Shown: positions 1-8,673 of the stretch, in pieces
Position numbering within the stretch: the stretch's first letter is position 1
How the letters are laid out: the number at the start of each line of letters is the position of its first letter
Assembly (NCBI RefSeq): GCF_003026455.1
Contig: NZ_PYMB01000001.1
Location: 682,001 to 746,000, forward strand
Direction of reading: 5' to 3'
From: Photobacterium rosenbergii
GTDB lineage: Bacteria > Pseudomonadota > Gammaproteobacteria > Enterobacterales > Vibrionaceae
DNA length: 64,000 bases
Translations under genes and position numbers: made by a program
The notes under the pieces: generated by a model
What the model was told of the DNA's origin: nothing
Database searches by the model: none
The model's input: the letters and a program-made list of their open reading frames with translations, nothing else

Positions 1-45
1 TACAAGCGTTGTTGCGATTAGTGTTGAGATAAGCTGCTTTTTCAT
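1..45 (-). CDS. N-terminus of an exported protein, probably PdsO (partial)
   Basis: Only the first 15 codons are inside the window. Read on the minus strand from the ATG at 45-43 they give MKKQLISTLIATTLV, the positively charged start and hydrophobic stretch of a signal peptide. A good ribosome site (GAGGA) lies about 7 bases upstream. The gene is divergent from the pdsR-pdsS pair. In the known proteobacterial dedicated sortase systems the OmpA-like protein PdsO, the sortase and its target sit beside these regulators, so PdsO is the likely identity. That name rests on context only; the visible residues do not prove it. Confidence 0.5.
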   Translation of the reverse strand, partial: MKKQLISTLIATTLV

Positions 46-145
46 TTTGATGTCCTCATCAAGTGTCTTGTTTGCGACTCATGGTTTGTGTCGCTGTTTC
101 GTTTTGATGAGGTTATTAAAGCAAGCCGATCTGGCGAATCAGGGC

Positions 146-192
146 GCAAAAAAAGGCAATGTCATGATCAATTGTGGCAAAAAAATGGCAAT
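146..192. repeat. Direct repeat in the pdsO/pdsR divergent promoter region
   Basis: GCAAAAAAAGGCAAT (146-160) is followed by GCAAAAAAATGGCAAT (177-192), so the starts are 31 bp apart, about three helical turns. An inverted pair TCAATTG (168-174) and CAATTGA (189-195) overlaps the second copy. The repeat lies in the 250-bp gap between divergent genes, where a response-regulator site would be expected. Binding by PdsR is an inference. Confidence 0.4.
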
Positions 193-298
193 TGACCCGA
201 TTGCCTCTACAAGCCTTTTCTATCAGCTAGATTGTTGTATAGTCACAGCATCAACACTGTTCACAATATTCTACCGCCGGCAGTATAGGTAATAAGCC

Positions 299-985
299 AT
301 GAAAAAAATTGTCATTGTCGAAGATGAAAAAGCCATCCGTGAAAACTACATCGATGTACTAAAAAAGCATGGCTACGATGTCCAAGGTTATGACAACCGC
401 CCAGACGCACAACTAGCCTTCGAAAATGAACTGCCAGATTTGGCCATTATTGATATTGGCTTGCAGGATGAAATTGATGGTGGTTTTACCCTTTGCCAGT
501 CTCTACGAGCCTTATCACCAACCTTGCCTATCATTTTTCTCACAGCACGGGACAGCGATTTTGATACGGTATGTGGATTACGCATGGGAGCTGACGACTA
601 CCTCACTAAGGATATCAGCCTGCCACATTTGATTGCCCGCATTGCAGCCTTGTTTCGTCGTAGTGATTTAATGCAACAACCGACTGAGAAAGTCGATCTT
701 ATTCAGCATGGGGATCTGTCCATCGACAAAAATAAGATGCAGGTATTCTGGCGACAAAACCTTGTAGAGCTGACAGTGACCGAGTTTTGGATGGTCTATG
801 CCCTTGCCAAACGTCCCGGCCATGTGAAAAGCCGGCATGATTTAATGGATGAAGCCCAGGTTGTGGTTGATGACAGTACCATCACTTCACACATCAAGCG
901 TATCCGTAAGAAGTTCATGCAGTTTGACACTAATTTCGACTGCATCAATACCGTTTATGGCATGGGCTACCGCTGGGGGTCTTAA
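299..985 (+). CDS. pdsR: OmpR-family response regulator, Pds sortase system (PdsR)
   Basis: A 228-residue response regulator. The receiver domain (about 1-120) has the acidic pair E8/D9, the phospho-acceptor D52 in AIIDIGL, FLTARD, and a conserved Lys in LTKDIS where KP is usual. A winged-helix DNA-binding domain fills about 130-228 and ends in the typical YGMGYRW. Its stop overlaps the start of the kinase gene by one base, so the two form a translationally coupled pair. The very long partner kinase with an extracytoplasmic domain and the divergent exported protein match the proteobacterial dedicated sortase system regulators (families TIGR03787/TIGR03785). The response-regulator call is secure; the Pds assignment comes from recalled family architecture. 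Confidence 0.85.
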   Translation: MKKIVIVEDEKAIRENYIDVLKKHGYDVQGYDNRPDAQLAFENELPDLAIIDIGLQDEIDGGFTLCQSLRALSPTLPIIFLTARDSDFDTVCGLRMGADDYLTKDISLPHLIARIAALFRRSDLMQQPTEKVDLIQHGDLSIDKNKMQVFWRQNLVELTVTEFWMVYALAKRPGHVKSRHDLMDEAQVVVDDSTITSHIKRIRKKFMQFDTNFDCINTVYGMGYRWGS

Positions 986-3216
986 TGCTCACAAGATTAA
1001 AAACCAAATTAACACATTTCGAACGACCAAAACTCAAGCCAACATTTGGCCTACGTTCAAAAATCACCCTAATTGCATGTTTGCTTCTGACTTTACCTTG
1101 GATTGGCTATAACTACATTCTCGAGATGGAAAAGTTACTTCGCCAAGGCCAGGAGCAAACCTTGGTGGGGACTACAAGAGCTGTAGCAACTGCACTCAAT
1201 GAGCGCCCTAACCTATTTAGCGACCAAGCTAGCTTTCTACAGTCGGTACAAAAAGGGCGTGATTTATATGCCTACGAACTGACATCAGCAATAAAACTTG
1301 ATGGCCAAATCAATGATTGGGCGGACTACTCCGAGCAGGTAGTCCACTATAGCCGTGAATATGTTCAATTTAGTCGATGGCCATATCAAAGGACCAGCAT
1401 TCACTTCAATCATATGGTCGGTAAATATGAGGGTTACCTCTACGCGATGTTTGAAGTGAATGACAAAAAGCCTGTCTTACGAAGGAAAGGATCATCGAGG
1501 GTCGACCGTAACGACCATATGATCATTGCCATGACAACGCCCAACGGTGATTTTCAACGATATGTCATCTCTGTATATGAAGACGGTTGGTTTAATGCCT
1601 GGCAAATAAATGGGGATATTTCCAACCCCGCTGACTTGACCCTCGAAAGCCAAATACAGGGGTATTGGCATTCTACCGACAGTGGCTACAACATCGAACT
1701 GCGTATTCCTCTGGAAATGTTAGGAAGCAAACTTGGCTTTGCCTTTTATGATGTTAACAACACCAGCAACCGCGAGATCGAGACGATTATTGGTACCTCA
1801 AATACCAACCAACTCAGCAAGCTTGGCACCGTACTTATTCCTTCACCAGAGATCGAAAATATCCTCAAAGGTATGGATCATACAAGTTCTCGTATCTGGG
1901 TAATAGACCGGCACCAGCGCATATTAGCCCAAACAGGCGATATCCAAGATTCCAATGGCGTATGGTCATCATCGGTAAAATATAGCGATGACAATGATTC
2001 CTGGTGGGCAGCATTAGAACAAAAGTGGCTTCACCCCCTCTACTATCGCTACCTCATCAACGAACCTACTGAATTTCAGGACTCGCTAAAAGATGCAGCC
2101 AAAGTTGAAGGCGTGCATATCTCACAAGCACTACAAGGTCGAGGCTATTCACATTGGCGTCGTTCAAGTGATGGCAACGCAATGATATTGGCTGCCGCCT
2201 ACCCGATCTGGCTAGGTGACAACGTAATGGGTGCAGTAGTCGCAGAAGAGTCGACCATTGGCATCCAGACATTGCGTAACCGAGCCCTTGAGAAGTTACT
2301 CAATGCACTTTTCGCCATTATTGTAGTTGGTACAGTTACACTCTTCTTGTTTGCTTCAAATATCTCTCGTCGTATACGAAGGCTCAGAAACGAAGCTGAA
2401 AGTGCCATCGATAGCCAAGGGAAGATTCAACATACGATCACTGCGGCAAGTAACAGTGATGAAATTGGCGATCTTAGCCGTAGTTTGGCGGGTATGGTTA
2501 ATCGACTGGGCCAATATAACCATTATCTCGAGAACCTTTCCTCTCGACTGTCCCATGAATTACGGACGCCTGTCGCAGTTGTTCGGTCTTCCATTGAAAA
2601 CCTCGCCATGCACGAGCAAGACGAAGACGCTAAGCGCTACATAGATAGAGCGCAGGAAGGCGTTCAAAGGCTAAATACTATTTTGTCGAGCATGACAGAA
2701 GCAACACGGATTGAACAAAGCCTGCAAGGCGCGGAAAAAGAAATATTCCCATTTAACGAGTTGGTTGTTGGCTGCATGCAGGGCTATCAAATGGCCTATG
2801 AAAACCAACAGTTTAGTGTGGATACAGGAACACGTCCTGTCATGATTGATGGCGCACCAGACTACTTGGCCCAGTTACTCGACAAGCTTATTTCAAACGC
2901 CGTCGATTTTAGCCAAAATGATCAACCGATCAGCGTGACATTGTCACAACAAAATAACCAAGCTTATCTGATAGTCAGTAATAAGGGTCCACTGCTTCCG
3001 GAAAATATGGGCGATCAGTTACTGAACTCAATGGTATCCGTTCGTACTCAAAACCAGCAAAGCAAACCTCACTTAGGGCTTGGGCTGTTCATCGCTCGCT
3101 TGATTACTGACTATCATCAAGGAAAGATTCTACTGAGGAATCGTAAAGATAATCTGGGTGTTGAAGTCTGCGTCATGCTACCAACAGTGACGCTAGAGGG
3201 AGAATCAAAGAACTAG
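985..3216 (+). CDS. pdsS: Pds-type sensor histidine kinase (PdsS)
   Basis: A 743-residue membrane sensor kinase. A first membrane segment (about 28-48) is followed by a large periplasmic region (about 50-430) that resembles carbohydrate-binding-module-like folds (aromatic-rich, with SIHFNH and YLYAMFEVND). A second membrane segment (about 440-460), a HAMP-like linker, and a kinase core follow. In the core the phospho-acceptor is H524 in LSHELRTP, the N box is LISNAVDFSQN and the G box is GLGLGLF. The size and the long sensor domain are typical of the dedicated sortase system kinase (TIGR03785). It probably senses an envelope signal and controls the sortase/PdsO genes through PdsR. The ligand is unknown. 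Confidence 0.83.
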   Translation: MLTRLKTKLTHFERPKLKPTFGLRSKITLIACLLLTLPWIGYNYILEMEKLLRQGQEQTLVGTTRAVATALNERPNLFSDQASFLQSVQKGRDLYAYELTSAIKLDGQINDWADYSEQVVHYSREYVQFSRWPYQRTSIHFNHMVGKYEGYLYAMFEVNDKKPVLRRKGSSRVDRNDHMIIAMTTPNGDFQRYVISVYEDGWFNAWQINGDISNPADLTLESQIQGYWHSTDSGYNIELRIPLEMLGSKLGFAFYDVNNTSNREIETIIGTSNTNQLSKLGTVLIPSPEIENILKGMDHTSSRIWVIDRHQRILAQTGDIQDSNGVWSSSVKYSDDNDSWWAALEQKWLHPLYYRYLINEPTEFQDSLKDAAKVEGVHISQALQGRGYSHWRRSSDGNAMILAAAYPIWLGDNVMGAVVAEESTIGIQTLRNRALEKLLNALFAIIVVGTVTLFLFASNISRRIRRLRNEAESAIDSQGKIQHTITAASNSDEIGDLSRSLAGMVNRLGQYNHYLENLSSRLSHELRTPVAVVRSSIENLAMHEQDEDAKRYIDRAQEGVQRLNTILSSMTEATRIEQSLQGAEKEIFPFNELVVGCMQGYQMAYENQQFSVDTGTRPVMIDGAPDYLAQLLDKLISNAVDFSQNDQPISVTLSQQNNQAYLIVSNKGPLLPENMGDQLLNSMVSVRTQNQQSKPHLGLGLFIARLITDYHQGKILLRNRKDNLGVEVCVMLPTVTLEGESKN

Positions 3217-3356
3217 GCCATTACAGCAGCGGTAAACAAGCCAATTGCCGCTGCTATTGCTACGATCGCTAACAGGATCTCGAATAACATTTCTCGCATA
3301 TTTAATTGCTCACGTACAAACAATGGAAACTTAGTCAAATAATGCCGCATAACCAT
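3213..3356 (-). CDS. Possible small membrane protein
   Basis: A 47-residue reading frame starting MVMRHYLTKF and ending in a strongly hydrophobic segment (about 24-45: LFEILLAIVAIAAAIGLF) that would span the membrane once with a short tail. The frame can be extended upstream to a TTG, but the ATG at 3356 has a GTGAG about 4 bases upstream and is preferred. The stop overlaps the end of pdsS by 4 bp, in convergent orientation. No family is recognised. It could be a real tail-anchored-like peptide or a chance frame; the hydrophobic segment is the main support. Confidence 0.4.
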   Translation of the reverse strand: MVMRHYLTKFPLFVREQLNMREMLFEILLAIVAIAAAIGLFTAAVMA

Positions 3357-3736
3357 ATACTCACAAGGTTTAATGAAAGCCTGATGCTTCTTAAGAAGCA
3401 AAGGATAAAATAGCTTCCATTAATTGATTAATTTACCTTAGAGATAGTACGCCTATCGGCTAAATATAAGCTGAACAGTTAAATCACAGCCGATAGATTA
3501 GCCAGACGTCTGAAACAACGAGAAATCAACATAAGACACTGTTTTAGATAAATAAAACATTAAGACATCAACAAGCAGCTTAAAAGGCGCTGACAACGAA
3601 TGTAAAATTACAAATAAATATTACCATCAGACAGGTTGTGTTCAGAATTGATAAGGCGTGATTAGAAGATATTTGTTGAATTAATAAAAATGATTAACCC
3701 AACAAATATCCCTTATTAACGAGTGATATTTAGCTA
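3357..3736. other. AT-rich gene-free stretch with one inverted repeat
   Basis: No convincing gene was seen. One 9-bp perfect inverted repeat stands out: CTATCGGCT (3453-3461) and AGCCGATAG (3488-3496), 26 bases apart, with no T-run after it, so it does not look like a standard terminator. It could be part of a small RNA or a protein site; nothing else supports either. Confidence 0.3.
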
Positions 3737-4033
3737 TTAATTTTTTTCACTCAACTTCTCATCAGTTTTATTTTCTTCGAGCCAATTCTCATTATTTAAA
3801 TCATTGGTTTGAGCAAAAATCTCCTGCTCTTTTTGTTCAATGGCCTTGTACTGATTCTCACAGACGGATCGGGTAACCTTGTCTTGGCCAAAAGAAGACA
3901 TGCACCTATCCATATACTCGTCAAACCCCATCAGTAAAGATTCGGCGGACACACTGAATGACATTACCATCGTAAAAGCAACCGTCGAGATATATCTCGA
4001 AGCACGATTCTTAAGTAAGCAACCCTTTTGCAT
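3737..4033 (-). CDS. Small exported protein, unknown function
   Basis: 98 residues, starting at an ATG with a strong ribosome site (AGGGGTTG, 2 bases before ATG). A basic start (MQKGCLLKNRASR) and hydrophobic stretch ending at VSAES (cleavage near residue 30) indicate a signal peptide. The mature part has two cysteines (in DRCMSSF and SVCENQY) that could form a disulfide, and a charged, Glu/Asn-rich tail. No family is recognised. It lies 159 bp downstream of gcvT in the same direction but beyond that gene's terminator, so it is probably separately transcribed. Confidence 0.65.
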   Translation of the reverse strand: MQKGCLLKNRASRYISTVAFTMVMSFSVSAESLLMGFDEYMDRCMSSFGQDKVTRSVCENQYKAIEQKEQEIFAQTNDLNNENWLEENKTDEKLSEKN

Positions 4034-4112
4034 ATCAACCCCTGCTTAGTTGGCATCGCCTTACTTAAAGCAAAGTTGATTTCAGCGTACTTTTCCAACC
4101 TGACTTTGAGAC

Positions 4113-4140
4113 AAAAAAAGGGGCCTAGATAGCCCCTTTA
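4113..4140 (-). terminator. Rho-independent terminator of gcvT
   Basis: On the minus strand the stem AAAGGGGC, loop TATCTAG and GCCCCTTT is followed by a run of Ts. It sits about 50 bp beyond the gcvT stop and ends that transcript. Confidence 0.85.
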
Positions 4141-4192
4141 GAGATATGCAATGAAATCTTAGGATATCAATGCATTACTGACGGTTACTTCA

Positions 4193-5311
4193 TTAACCAC
4201 GGTAGTAGTTTTGTGGAACGAATGGCATTTTTTCTACTGTCATCGGTAGCTTTTTGCCACGCACTTCAGCGAAAATCTCAGTGCCGATCACAGCGAGGTC
4301 TGTTTTGACATAACCCATCGCTACCGGTGCACCTTTCGTTGGGCCAAAAGTACCAGAGGTAACAATACCGATTTCATTATCATCAGCATCAAACAACTTG
4401 CTACCTTCACGTACAGGTGCCTTTGATTGACCAATCAAACCAACACGCTTACGAGCAACATCTTTCGATTTGATCTGCTCAAGAATAATGTCAGCACCAG
4501 GGAAGCCACCAGCACGTTCACCATCGGCACGGCGAGGCTTGCTAATACCCCACAACAAACTGCCTTCAACTGGCGTTGTTGTCGTATCAATATCATGACC
4601 ATACAGGCATAGACCACACTCAAGACGAAGCGAGTCACGAGCACCAAGGCCAATCCACTCTACTTCTTCTTGCCCAAGCAATTCACGGGCTAGCGCATCT
4701 GCTTTATCAGCTGGTACTGAAATTTCATAGCCATCTTCGCCAGTGTAACCAGAACGGCTAACTAGGCACTCAACACCCATCAATTCAACTTTTGCAGCAT
4801 CCATGAAAATCATGTCGCTAACAGTTGGGTTCAAACGAGCCAAAACCTGTGCCGCCTTAGGACCTTGTAGTGCTAGCAAGGCGCGGTCTTCGATGATTTC
4901 TAGTGTGACATCTTCAGGTAGGTGCGCTTTGATATGGGCAATGTCTTGTTCTTTACATGCCGCGTTCACAACGACAAACAGGTGATCACCAAAGTTTGTC
5001 ACCATCAGGTCGTCAAGGATGCCACCCTGCTCGTTTGTGAAGAACGCATAACGCTGCTTGCCTTCAGGCAGGTCGATGATATCAACAGGTACAAGAGCCT
5101 CAATGGCTTTTGCTGCATTTGCACCGTGCAGGCGAAGTTGCCCCATGTGAGAAACATCGAATAGACCAGCCGACTCACGGCAATGGATATGTTCTTTACG
5201 TACACCTAGCGCATACTGAACCGGCATATCATAACCAGCGAAAGGAACCATTTTGGCGCCCATCTCAATGTGTAGTGCGTGTAGTGGTGTTACCAGTAAT
5301 TCTTGTGACAT
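4193..5311 (-). CDS. gcvT: Glycine cleavage system T protein (aminomethyltransferase)
   Basis: GcvT, 372 residues, the tetrahydrofolate-dependent aminomethyltransferase that releases ammonia and makes methylene-THF from the methylamine carried by the H protein. It opens with TPLHALHIEMGAKMVPFAGYDMPVQY-type sequence (about 7-32) and carries FDVSHMGQ, the folate-site region, SRSGYTGEDGYEI (about 186-198) and a C-terminal GcvT-C domain ending FVPQNYYRG. Length is normal for the family. The ATG has GGAG 9 bases upstream. The gene is transcribed from its own promoter, separate from glyA-gcvH-gcvP on the other strand, with a candidate operator 73 bp before the ATG. This split gcvT / glyA-gcvHP layout is usual in vibrios. 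Confidence 0.97.
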   Translation of the reverse strand: MSQELLVTPLHALHIEMGAKMVPFAGYDMPVQYALGVRKEHIHCRESAGLFDVSHMGQLRLHGANAAKAIEALVPVDIIDLPEGKQRYAFFTNEQGGILDDLMVTNFGDHLFVVVNAACKEQDIAHIKAHLPEDVTLEIIEDRALLALQGPKAAQVLARLNPTVSDMIFMDAAKVELMGVECLVSRSGYTGEDGYEISVPADKADALARELLGQEEVEWIGLGARDSLRLECGLCLYGHDIDTTTTPVEGSLLWGISKPRRADGERAGGFPGADIILEQIKSKDVARKRVGLIGQSKAPVREGSKLFDADDNEIGIVTSGTFGPTKGAPVAMGYVKTDLAVIGTEIFAEVRGKKLPMTVEKMPFVPQNYYRG

Positions 5312-5373
5312 ACGATTTTACTCCATACACCGCGAGCAATGCGGCGATACTCCATATCAGCTGTTACAACCAT

Positions 5374-5420
5374 GTTATACATGGTTTCTTATAGTAAACA
5401 AAGTTTCCTATCATTCAAAC
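5374..5420 (-). promoter_or_regulatory. gcvT promoter with candidate XRE-cupin operator
   Basis: The 16-bp imperfect palindrome GTTTCTTATAGTAAAC (5384-5399) has the same plan as the two sites upstream of the regulator and glyA (GTTTsC, 4-5 bases, GsAAAC). A further half-site, GTTTCC, follows at 5403-5408. On the minus strand a possible -10 TATAAC (5379-5374) and -35 TTGTTT about 16 bases before it flank the site, so the operator would overlap the promoter, which suits repression. The promoter elements are only weak matches. Confidence 0.55.
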
Positions 5421-5480
5421 CGTGCCACATCACACATTTGAACCATAGGTAAATAATCTTGGGTTAACACTTTTTCAAAA

Positions 5481-5510
5481 TAAAAGGAGCCTCACAATAA
5501 GCTCCTCTTC
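5481..5510 (-). terminator. Terminator of the XRE-cupin regulator gene
   Basis: On the minus strand AGGAGC, a 10-base loop and GCTCCT are followed by TTTATTTT, about 165 bp after the regulator stop and before the gcvT promoter. It would make gcvT transcription independent of the regulator gene. Confidence 0.65.
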
Positions 5511-5675
5511 TTAAGTACCCAGCCACCAATTGTTAAAACACTCAATAAGATTAACAATCAGCAACCATAATATTGGCATTCAATCACCATGCGAAAAGAC
5601 AGCAGATAAAACTGTTTATTGATCAAAACAATTTCTTGGCCGCTCGCTCTTCACATCAAAAAGTGACAAGGTCAC

Positions 5676-6311
5676 TTACGAAGCTGTGACCCACAAAATC
5701 AAAGCATCGTCTTCACTGACCGATGTCAGCATATGACCCATGTTGGCATCGTAATAAACAGAATCCCCTTCGCTTAAATTCACTGGCTCATAGAACTCTG
5801 AATAGAAAGTGATCTCACCATCCAAAACCAACAAGAACTCTTCACCATCATGACGAATCCAATCTGAGTAATCCTCAAAAGCCCGTGCTCGCACTTTTGA
5901 TTTAAAAGGCATCATCTTCTTGTTAGTTAGTTGTGTTGCCAACAGCTCATGTTCATAGGTTGTTGTAGGGTGTGGCTTGCCCTGCTCTTTGCGTGTAATG
6001 TCCCTACGCCCAGTTGCTTTAAGTTGCTTAGGTGGTGCAAAAAGCTGTGGAATATCAATCTCTAAGCCACCAGCCAACTTTTGCATCGCCTGAAATGTCG
6101 GTGAAATTTGCTCGTTTTCAATTTTAGACAGTGTAGAGCGAGCAAGACCTGTACGTTTACTGGCTTCCTCTAGCGTCAGGCCGTGGGCCATACGGATTTC
6201 TTTGAGCCGCTTTCCTAATTGCATTGGCTCAATCTTATCTGCCTTGTCTGACTCAAACTCTTTTACGACGGTCATTGATGGATAGACATCAACCTGTTGT
6301 TCGTCACTCAT
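5676..6311 (-). CDS. XRE-family regulator with C-terminal cupin domain, likely regulator of the glycine cleavage genes
   Basis: 211 residues from the ATG at 6311, which has a very strong ribosome site (GGGAGGG, 5 bases upstream); an upstream GTG start is less likely. The N-terminal helix-turn-helix (about 35-90) contains LKEIRMAHGLTLEEASKRTG and LARSTLSKIENEQISPT. A cupin domain (about 125-205) follows with HDGEEFLLVLDGEITFYSE and LSEGDSVYYDANMGHML, a small-ligand sensor fold. It sits between gcvT and glyA-gcvHP, and similar palindromes mark all three promoters. The simplest reading is a local autoregulated regulator of glycine catabolism responding to glycine or a related compound. The effector and the sign of control are inferred, not shown. 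Confidence 0.9.
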   Translation of the reverse strand: MSDEQQVDVYPSMTVVKEFESDKADKIEPMQLGKRLKEIRMAHGLTLEEASKRTGLARSTLSKIENEQISPTFQAMQKLAGGLEIDIPQLFAPPKQLKATGRRDITRKEQGKPHPTTTYEHELLATQLTNKKMMPFKSKVRARAFEDYSDWIRHDGEEFLLVLDGEITFYSEFYEPVNLSEGDSVYYDANMGHMLTSVSEDDALILWVTAS

Positions 6312-6419
6312 TACTTCCCTCCCTGGTAACGACACTTACTTCATTCTGGCATAGCAACTCGGAAACATAAAAGCGCATCGATAAAAAAAATATGACCAAT
6401 GCATCATATTTGAAATTTA

Positions 6420-6435
6420 GTTTCCAAAAGGAAAC
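6420..6435. promoter_or_regulatory. Candidate operator 1 (perfect palindrome)
   Basis: GTTTCCAAAAGGAAAC is a perfect 6-4-6 inverted repeat, 109 bp upstream of the regulator ATG. It is preceded by GAAATTTA, the same bases that precede operator 2, giving a 12-bp direct repeat GAAATTTAGTTT at 6412 and 6628. Confidence 0.6.
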
Positions 6436-6635
6436 AGAGCAAAAATCAATAACTCCCCTCGCATTGAATCTCACTTAAAACTGCATAACTACGTCAATCA
6501 CAAATCCTTTGTCAATGCGTTGTAGAACATCATAATCCCTTGCGTTACAAGGGCTGGTATACAATTTTAACCTTTTTAATACAGTTGACAGCCATCGACT
6601 CTTTAGAAAAAAGTTAACATCATATTAGAAATTTA

Positions 6636-6658
6636 GTTTGCAAAAGGCAAACGTTTGC
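6636..6658. promoter_or_regulatory. Candidate operator 2, upstream of glyA
   Basis: GTTTGCAAAAGGCAAAC (6636-6652) is a 6-5-6 inverted repeat overlapping a second perfect palindrome GCAAACGTTTGC (6647-6658), making three half-sites in a row. It lies about 70 bp upstream of a possible glyA -10 (TATAAT, 6724-6729), the position of an activator site. Confidence 0.6.
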
Positions 6659-6723
6659 GTAAGATTGTGACTACTAAAGTACATGATGTTCCACTATTGG
6701 AAATTTTCGTTTAATCGGCTATC

Positions 6724-6884
6724 TATAATAAGGCATGTTATGCAGTTGTTAGGGTGATACGTTACTCAACGCGTATTACTGGTATTCAGCAACGTGTAAC
6801 TACAACTATCCATAACAACGATACACGCTTTGGCTCGGAACAAGGGATGACCTTCTTAAGAGCGCGATTAGAGGATAACGTGAA
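6724..6884 (+). promoter_or_regulatory. Possible glyA -10 element and 150-nt leader
   Basis: TATAAT at 6724-6729 is a perfect -10 match, but no good -35 lies 16-18 bases before it, which suits an activator-dependent promoter. The resulting leader to the glyA ATG would be about 150 nt. I looked for the conserved core of the glycine riboswitch in it and did not see it. GTTAC (6762-6766) and GTAAC (6796-6800) are an inverted pair that could base-pair in the leader. Confidence 0.35.
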
Positions 6885-8180
6885 ATGAAAGCTTCATACC
6901 AAAACCACGATTTAGAAGTGTTCTTCTCAACCCACCTTGCTGAGGTTGATGGCGCTGTCAACGCAGGCATTGCTGCAGAACTCACACGCCAGAACCAGCA
7001 GATCGAGTTGATTGCATCAGAGAACATTGTCTCTAAAGCGGTCATGCAGGCCCAAGGCAGCTGTCTAACTAACAAGTATGCTGAAGGTTATGCAGGTCGC
7101 CGTTACTACGGTGGTTGTGAGCATGTCGACGAAGTAGAACGCATCGCTATTGCCCGCGCTAAGCAGCTTTTCCAATGTGAATACGTCAATGTTCAGCCTC
7201 ACTCAGGCGCACAAGCCAATGGCGCTGTAATGCTAGCCCTGCTTCAACCAGGCGACACTATTTTGGGTATGTCTCTTGATGCAGGTGGCCACCTAACGCA
7301 CGGTGCGCGCCCAGCTCTCTCTGGTAAATGGTTCGATGCCGTCCAATACGGTGTAGATAAAGAGACTTGTGAAATTGATTACGAGCAGGTTCGTCAGCTT
7401 GCTATCGAAAGCCAGCCAAAAATGATCATTGCTGGTGGTTCAGCTATTCCTCGCCAAATTGATTTCGCTAAGTTCCGTGCTATCGCTGATGAAGTTGGCG
7501 CATTCCTAATGGTTGATATGGCGCACATTGCTGGCCTTATCGCTGCTGGCGAGCACCCTAGCCCAATCCCTCATGCCCACGTTATTACAACAACCACGCA
7601 CAAAACACTGCGAGGCCCTCGTGGCGGCATGATCCTAACCAACCATGAAGATATCAATAAGAAGATCAACTCTGCGGTTTTCCCTGGTCTTCAAGGTGGT
7701 CCATTAATGCATGTTATTGCTGGTAAAGCGGTAGCGTTGGGTGAAGCGCTAGAGCCTGAATTTAAGTTATATATCAAGAATGTGATCAACAACGCGAAAG
7801 TCTTGGCCGAAGTACTGCAAGCTCGCGGATGCGATATCGTCACTAACGGTACCGACACACATTTGATGTTGGTTGACCTACGTCCGAAAGGCCTAAAAGG
7901 CAACCAAGTTGAAGAAGCACTGGAGCGTGCAGGCATTACCTGTAACAAAAACGGTATACCTTTTGATCCAGAAAAACCAATGGTGACTTCAGGCATTCGC
8001 CTTGGTACACCAGCTGGCACAAGCCGTGGTTTCGGTGCAGAAGAATTTAAGCAAATTGGTCAGTGGATCGGCGATGTACTTGATGGTTTGGCAGCAAACC
8101 CAGAAGACAACAGCGCCGTTGAGAAGCAAGTGAAGCAACAAGTTCAGAAGCTTTGCAGTCGCTTCCCTCTTTACCAATAA
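6885..8180 (+). CDS. glyA: Serine hydroxymethyltransferase
   Basis: 431 residues, the PLP enzyme that interconverts serine and glycine with tetrahydrofolate. Visible marks are [15 protein letters not shown] (about 41-55), [16 protein letters not shown], the PLP lysine K240 in [14 protein letters not shown], and FPGLQGGP. Length is slightly above the usual ~417-420. It heads a plus-strand group with gcvH and gcvP, so here it probably uses the methylene-THF from glycine cleavage to convert a second glycine to serine. This is likely a dedicated second copy; the housekeeping glyA would lie elsewhere. The ATG is preceded by GAGGA. Confidence 0.97.
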   Translation: MKASYQNHDLEVFFSTHLAEVDGAVNAGIAAELTRQNQQIELIASENIVSKAVMQAQGSCLTNKYAEGYAGRRYYGGCEHVDEVERIAIARAKQLFQCEYVNVQPHSGAQANGAVMLALLQPGDTILGMSLDAGGHLTHGARPALSGKWFDAVQYGVDKETCEIDYEQVRQLAIESQPKMIIAGGSAIPRQIDFAKFRAIADEVGAFLMVDMAHIAGLIAAGEHPSPIPHAHVITTTTHKTLRGPRGGMILTNHEDINKKINSAVFPGLQGGPLMHVIAGKAVALGEALEPEFKLYIKNVINNAKVLAEVLQARGCDIVTNGTDTHLMLVDLRPKGLKGNQVEEALERAGITCNKNGIPFDPEKPMVTSGIRLGTPAGTSRGFGAEEFKQIGQWIGDVLDGLAANPEDNSAVEKQVKQQVQKLCSRFPLYQ

Positions 8181-8217
8181 GCTGAACGATAAAACTGTCT
8201 AACACTTATTTTGACCT

Positions 8218-8240
8218 AGCGGCTGGTAAAGCCAGTCGCT
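8218..8240 (+). other. Intercistronic hairpin, glyA-gcvH
   Basis: AGCGGCTGG and CCAGTCGCT pair over 9 bp (one G-U pair) with a TAAAG loop. There is no T-run, so it is more likely an RNA stability or processing element than a terminator. Confidence 0.4.
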
Positions 8241-8286
8241 GAAACAACTAATAAAATCTGCGGAAAGATTGCGCAAGGAGTTACAA

Positions 8287-8667
8287 ATGGAAAATACACT
8301 GAAGTTCGCTGAAAGCCACGAGTGGGTACGAGACAATGGTGACGGCACTATCACTATGGGTATCTCTGACCACGCTCAGGGGCTGCTTGGTGATGTTGTA
8401 TTTGTTGACCTACCAGAAGTTGGTGATTCAACAGAAGCTGGCGAGTCTTTCTCTCTTGTTGAGTCAGTCAAAGCCGCATCTGATATCTACGCACCAATTA
8501 CGGGTGAAATCGTTGAAGTTAACGAAGAGCTGGAAGACAGCCCTGAGCTTGTAAACGAAGAACCATACGAAGGCGGCTGGATTGCTAAAATCAAGGTTCA
8601 GGATGTAGAGGAACTCTCTAACCTGATCGACGCTGAAAAATACCTAGCAACCATCGAAGAAGACTAA
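8287..8667 (+). CDS. gcvH: Glycine cleavage system H protein
   Basis: 126 residues from the ATG at 8287 (AAGGAG 7 bases upstream); an upstream in-frame TTG is rejected because it lies before that ribosome site. This is the lipoyl carrier that shuttles the methylamine group between GcvP and GcvT. The lipoylation lysine is K62 in [15 protein letters not shown], and the end [14 protein letters not shown] is typical. It lies between glyA and gcvP with 100-130 bp gaps that hold hairpins. Confidence 0.97.
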   Translation: MENTLKFAESHEWVRDNGDGTITMGISDHAQGLLGDVVFVDLPEVGDSTEAGESFSLVESVKAASDIYAPITGEIVEVNEELEDSPELVNEEPYEGGWIAKIKVQDVEELSNLIDAEKYLATIEED

Positions 8668-8673
8668 TTGAGC

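Noticed and set aside
6312..6884. Glycine riboswitch upstream of glyA
   Set aside because: I looked for the conserved glycine riboswitch core in both the gcvT and glyA leaders and did not find it. The palindromes fit a protein regulator instead.
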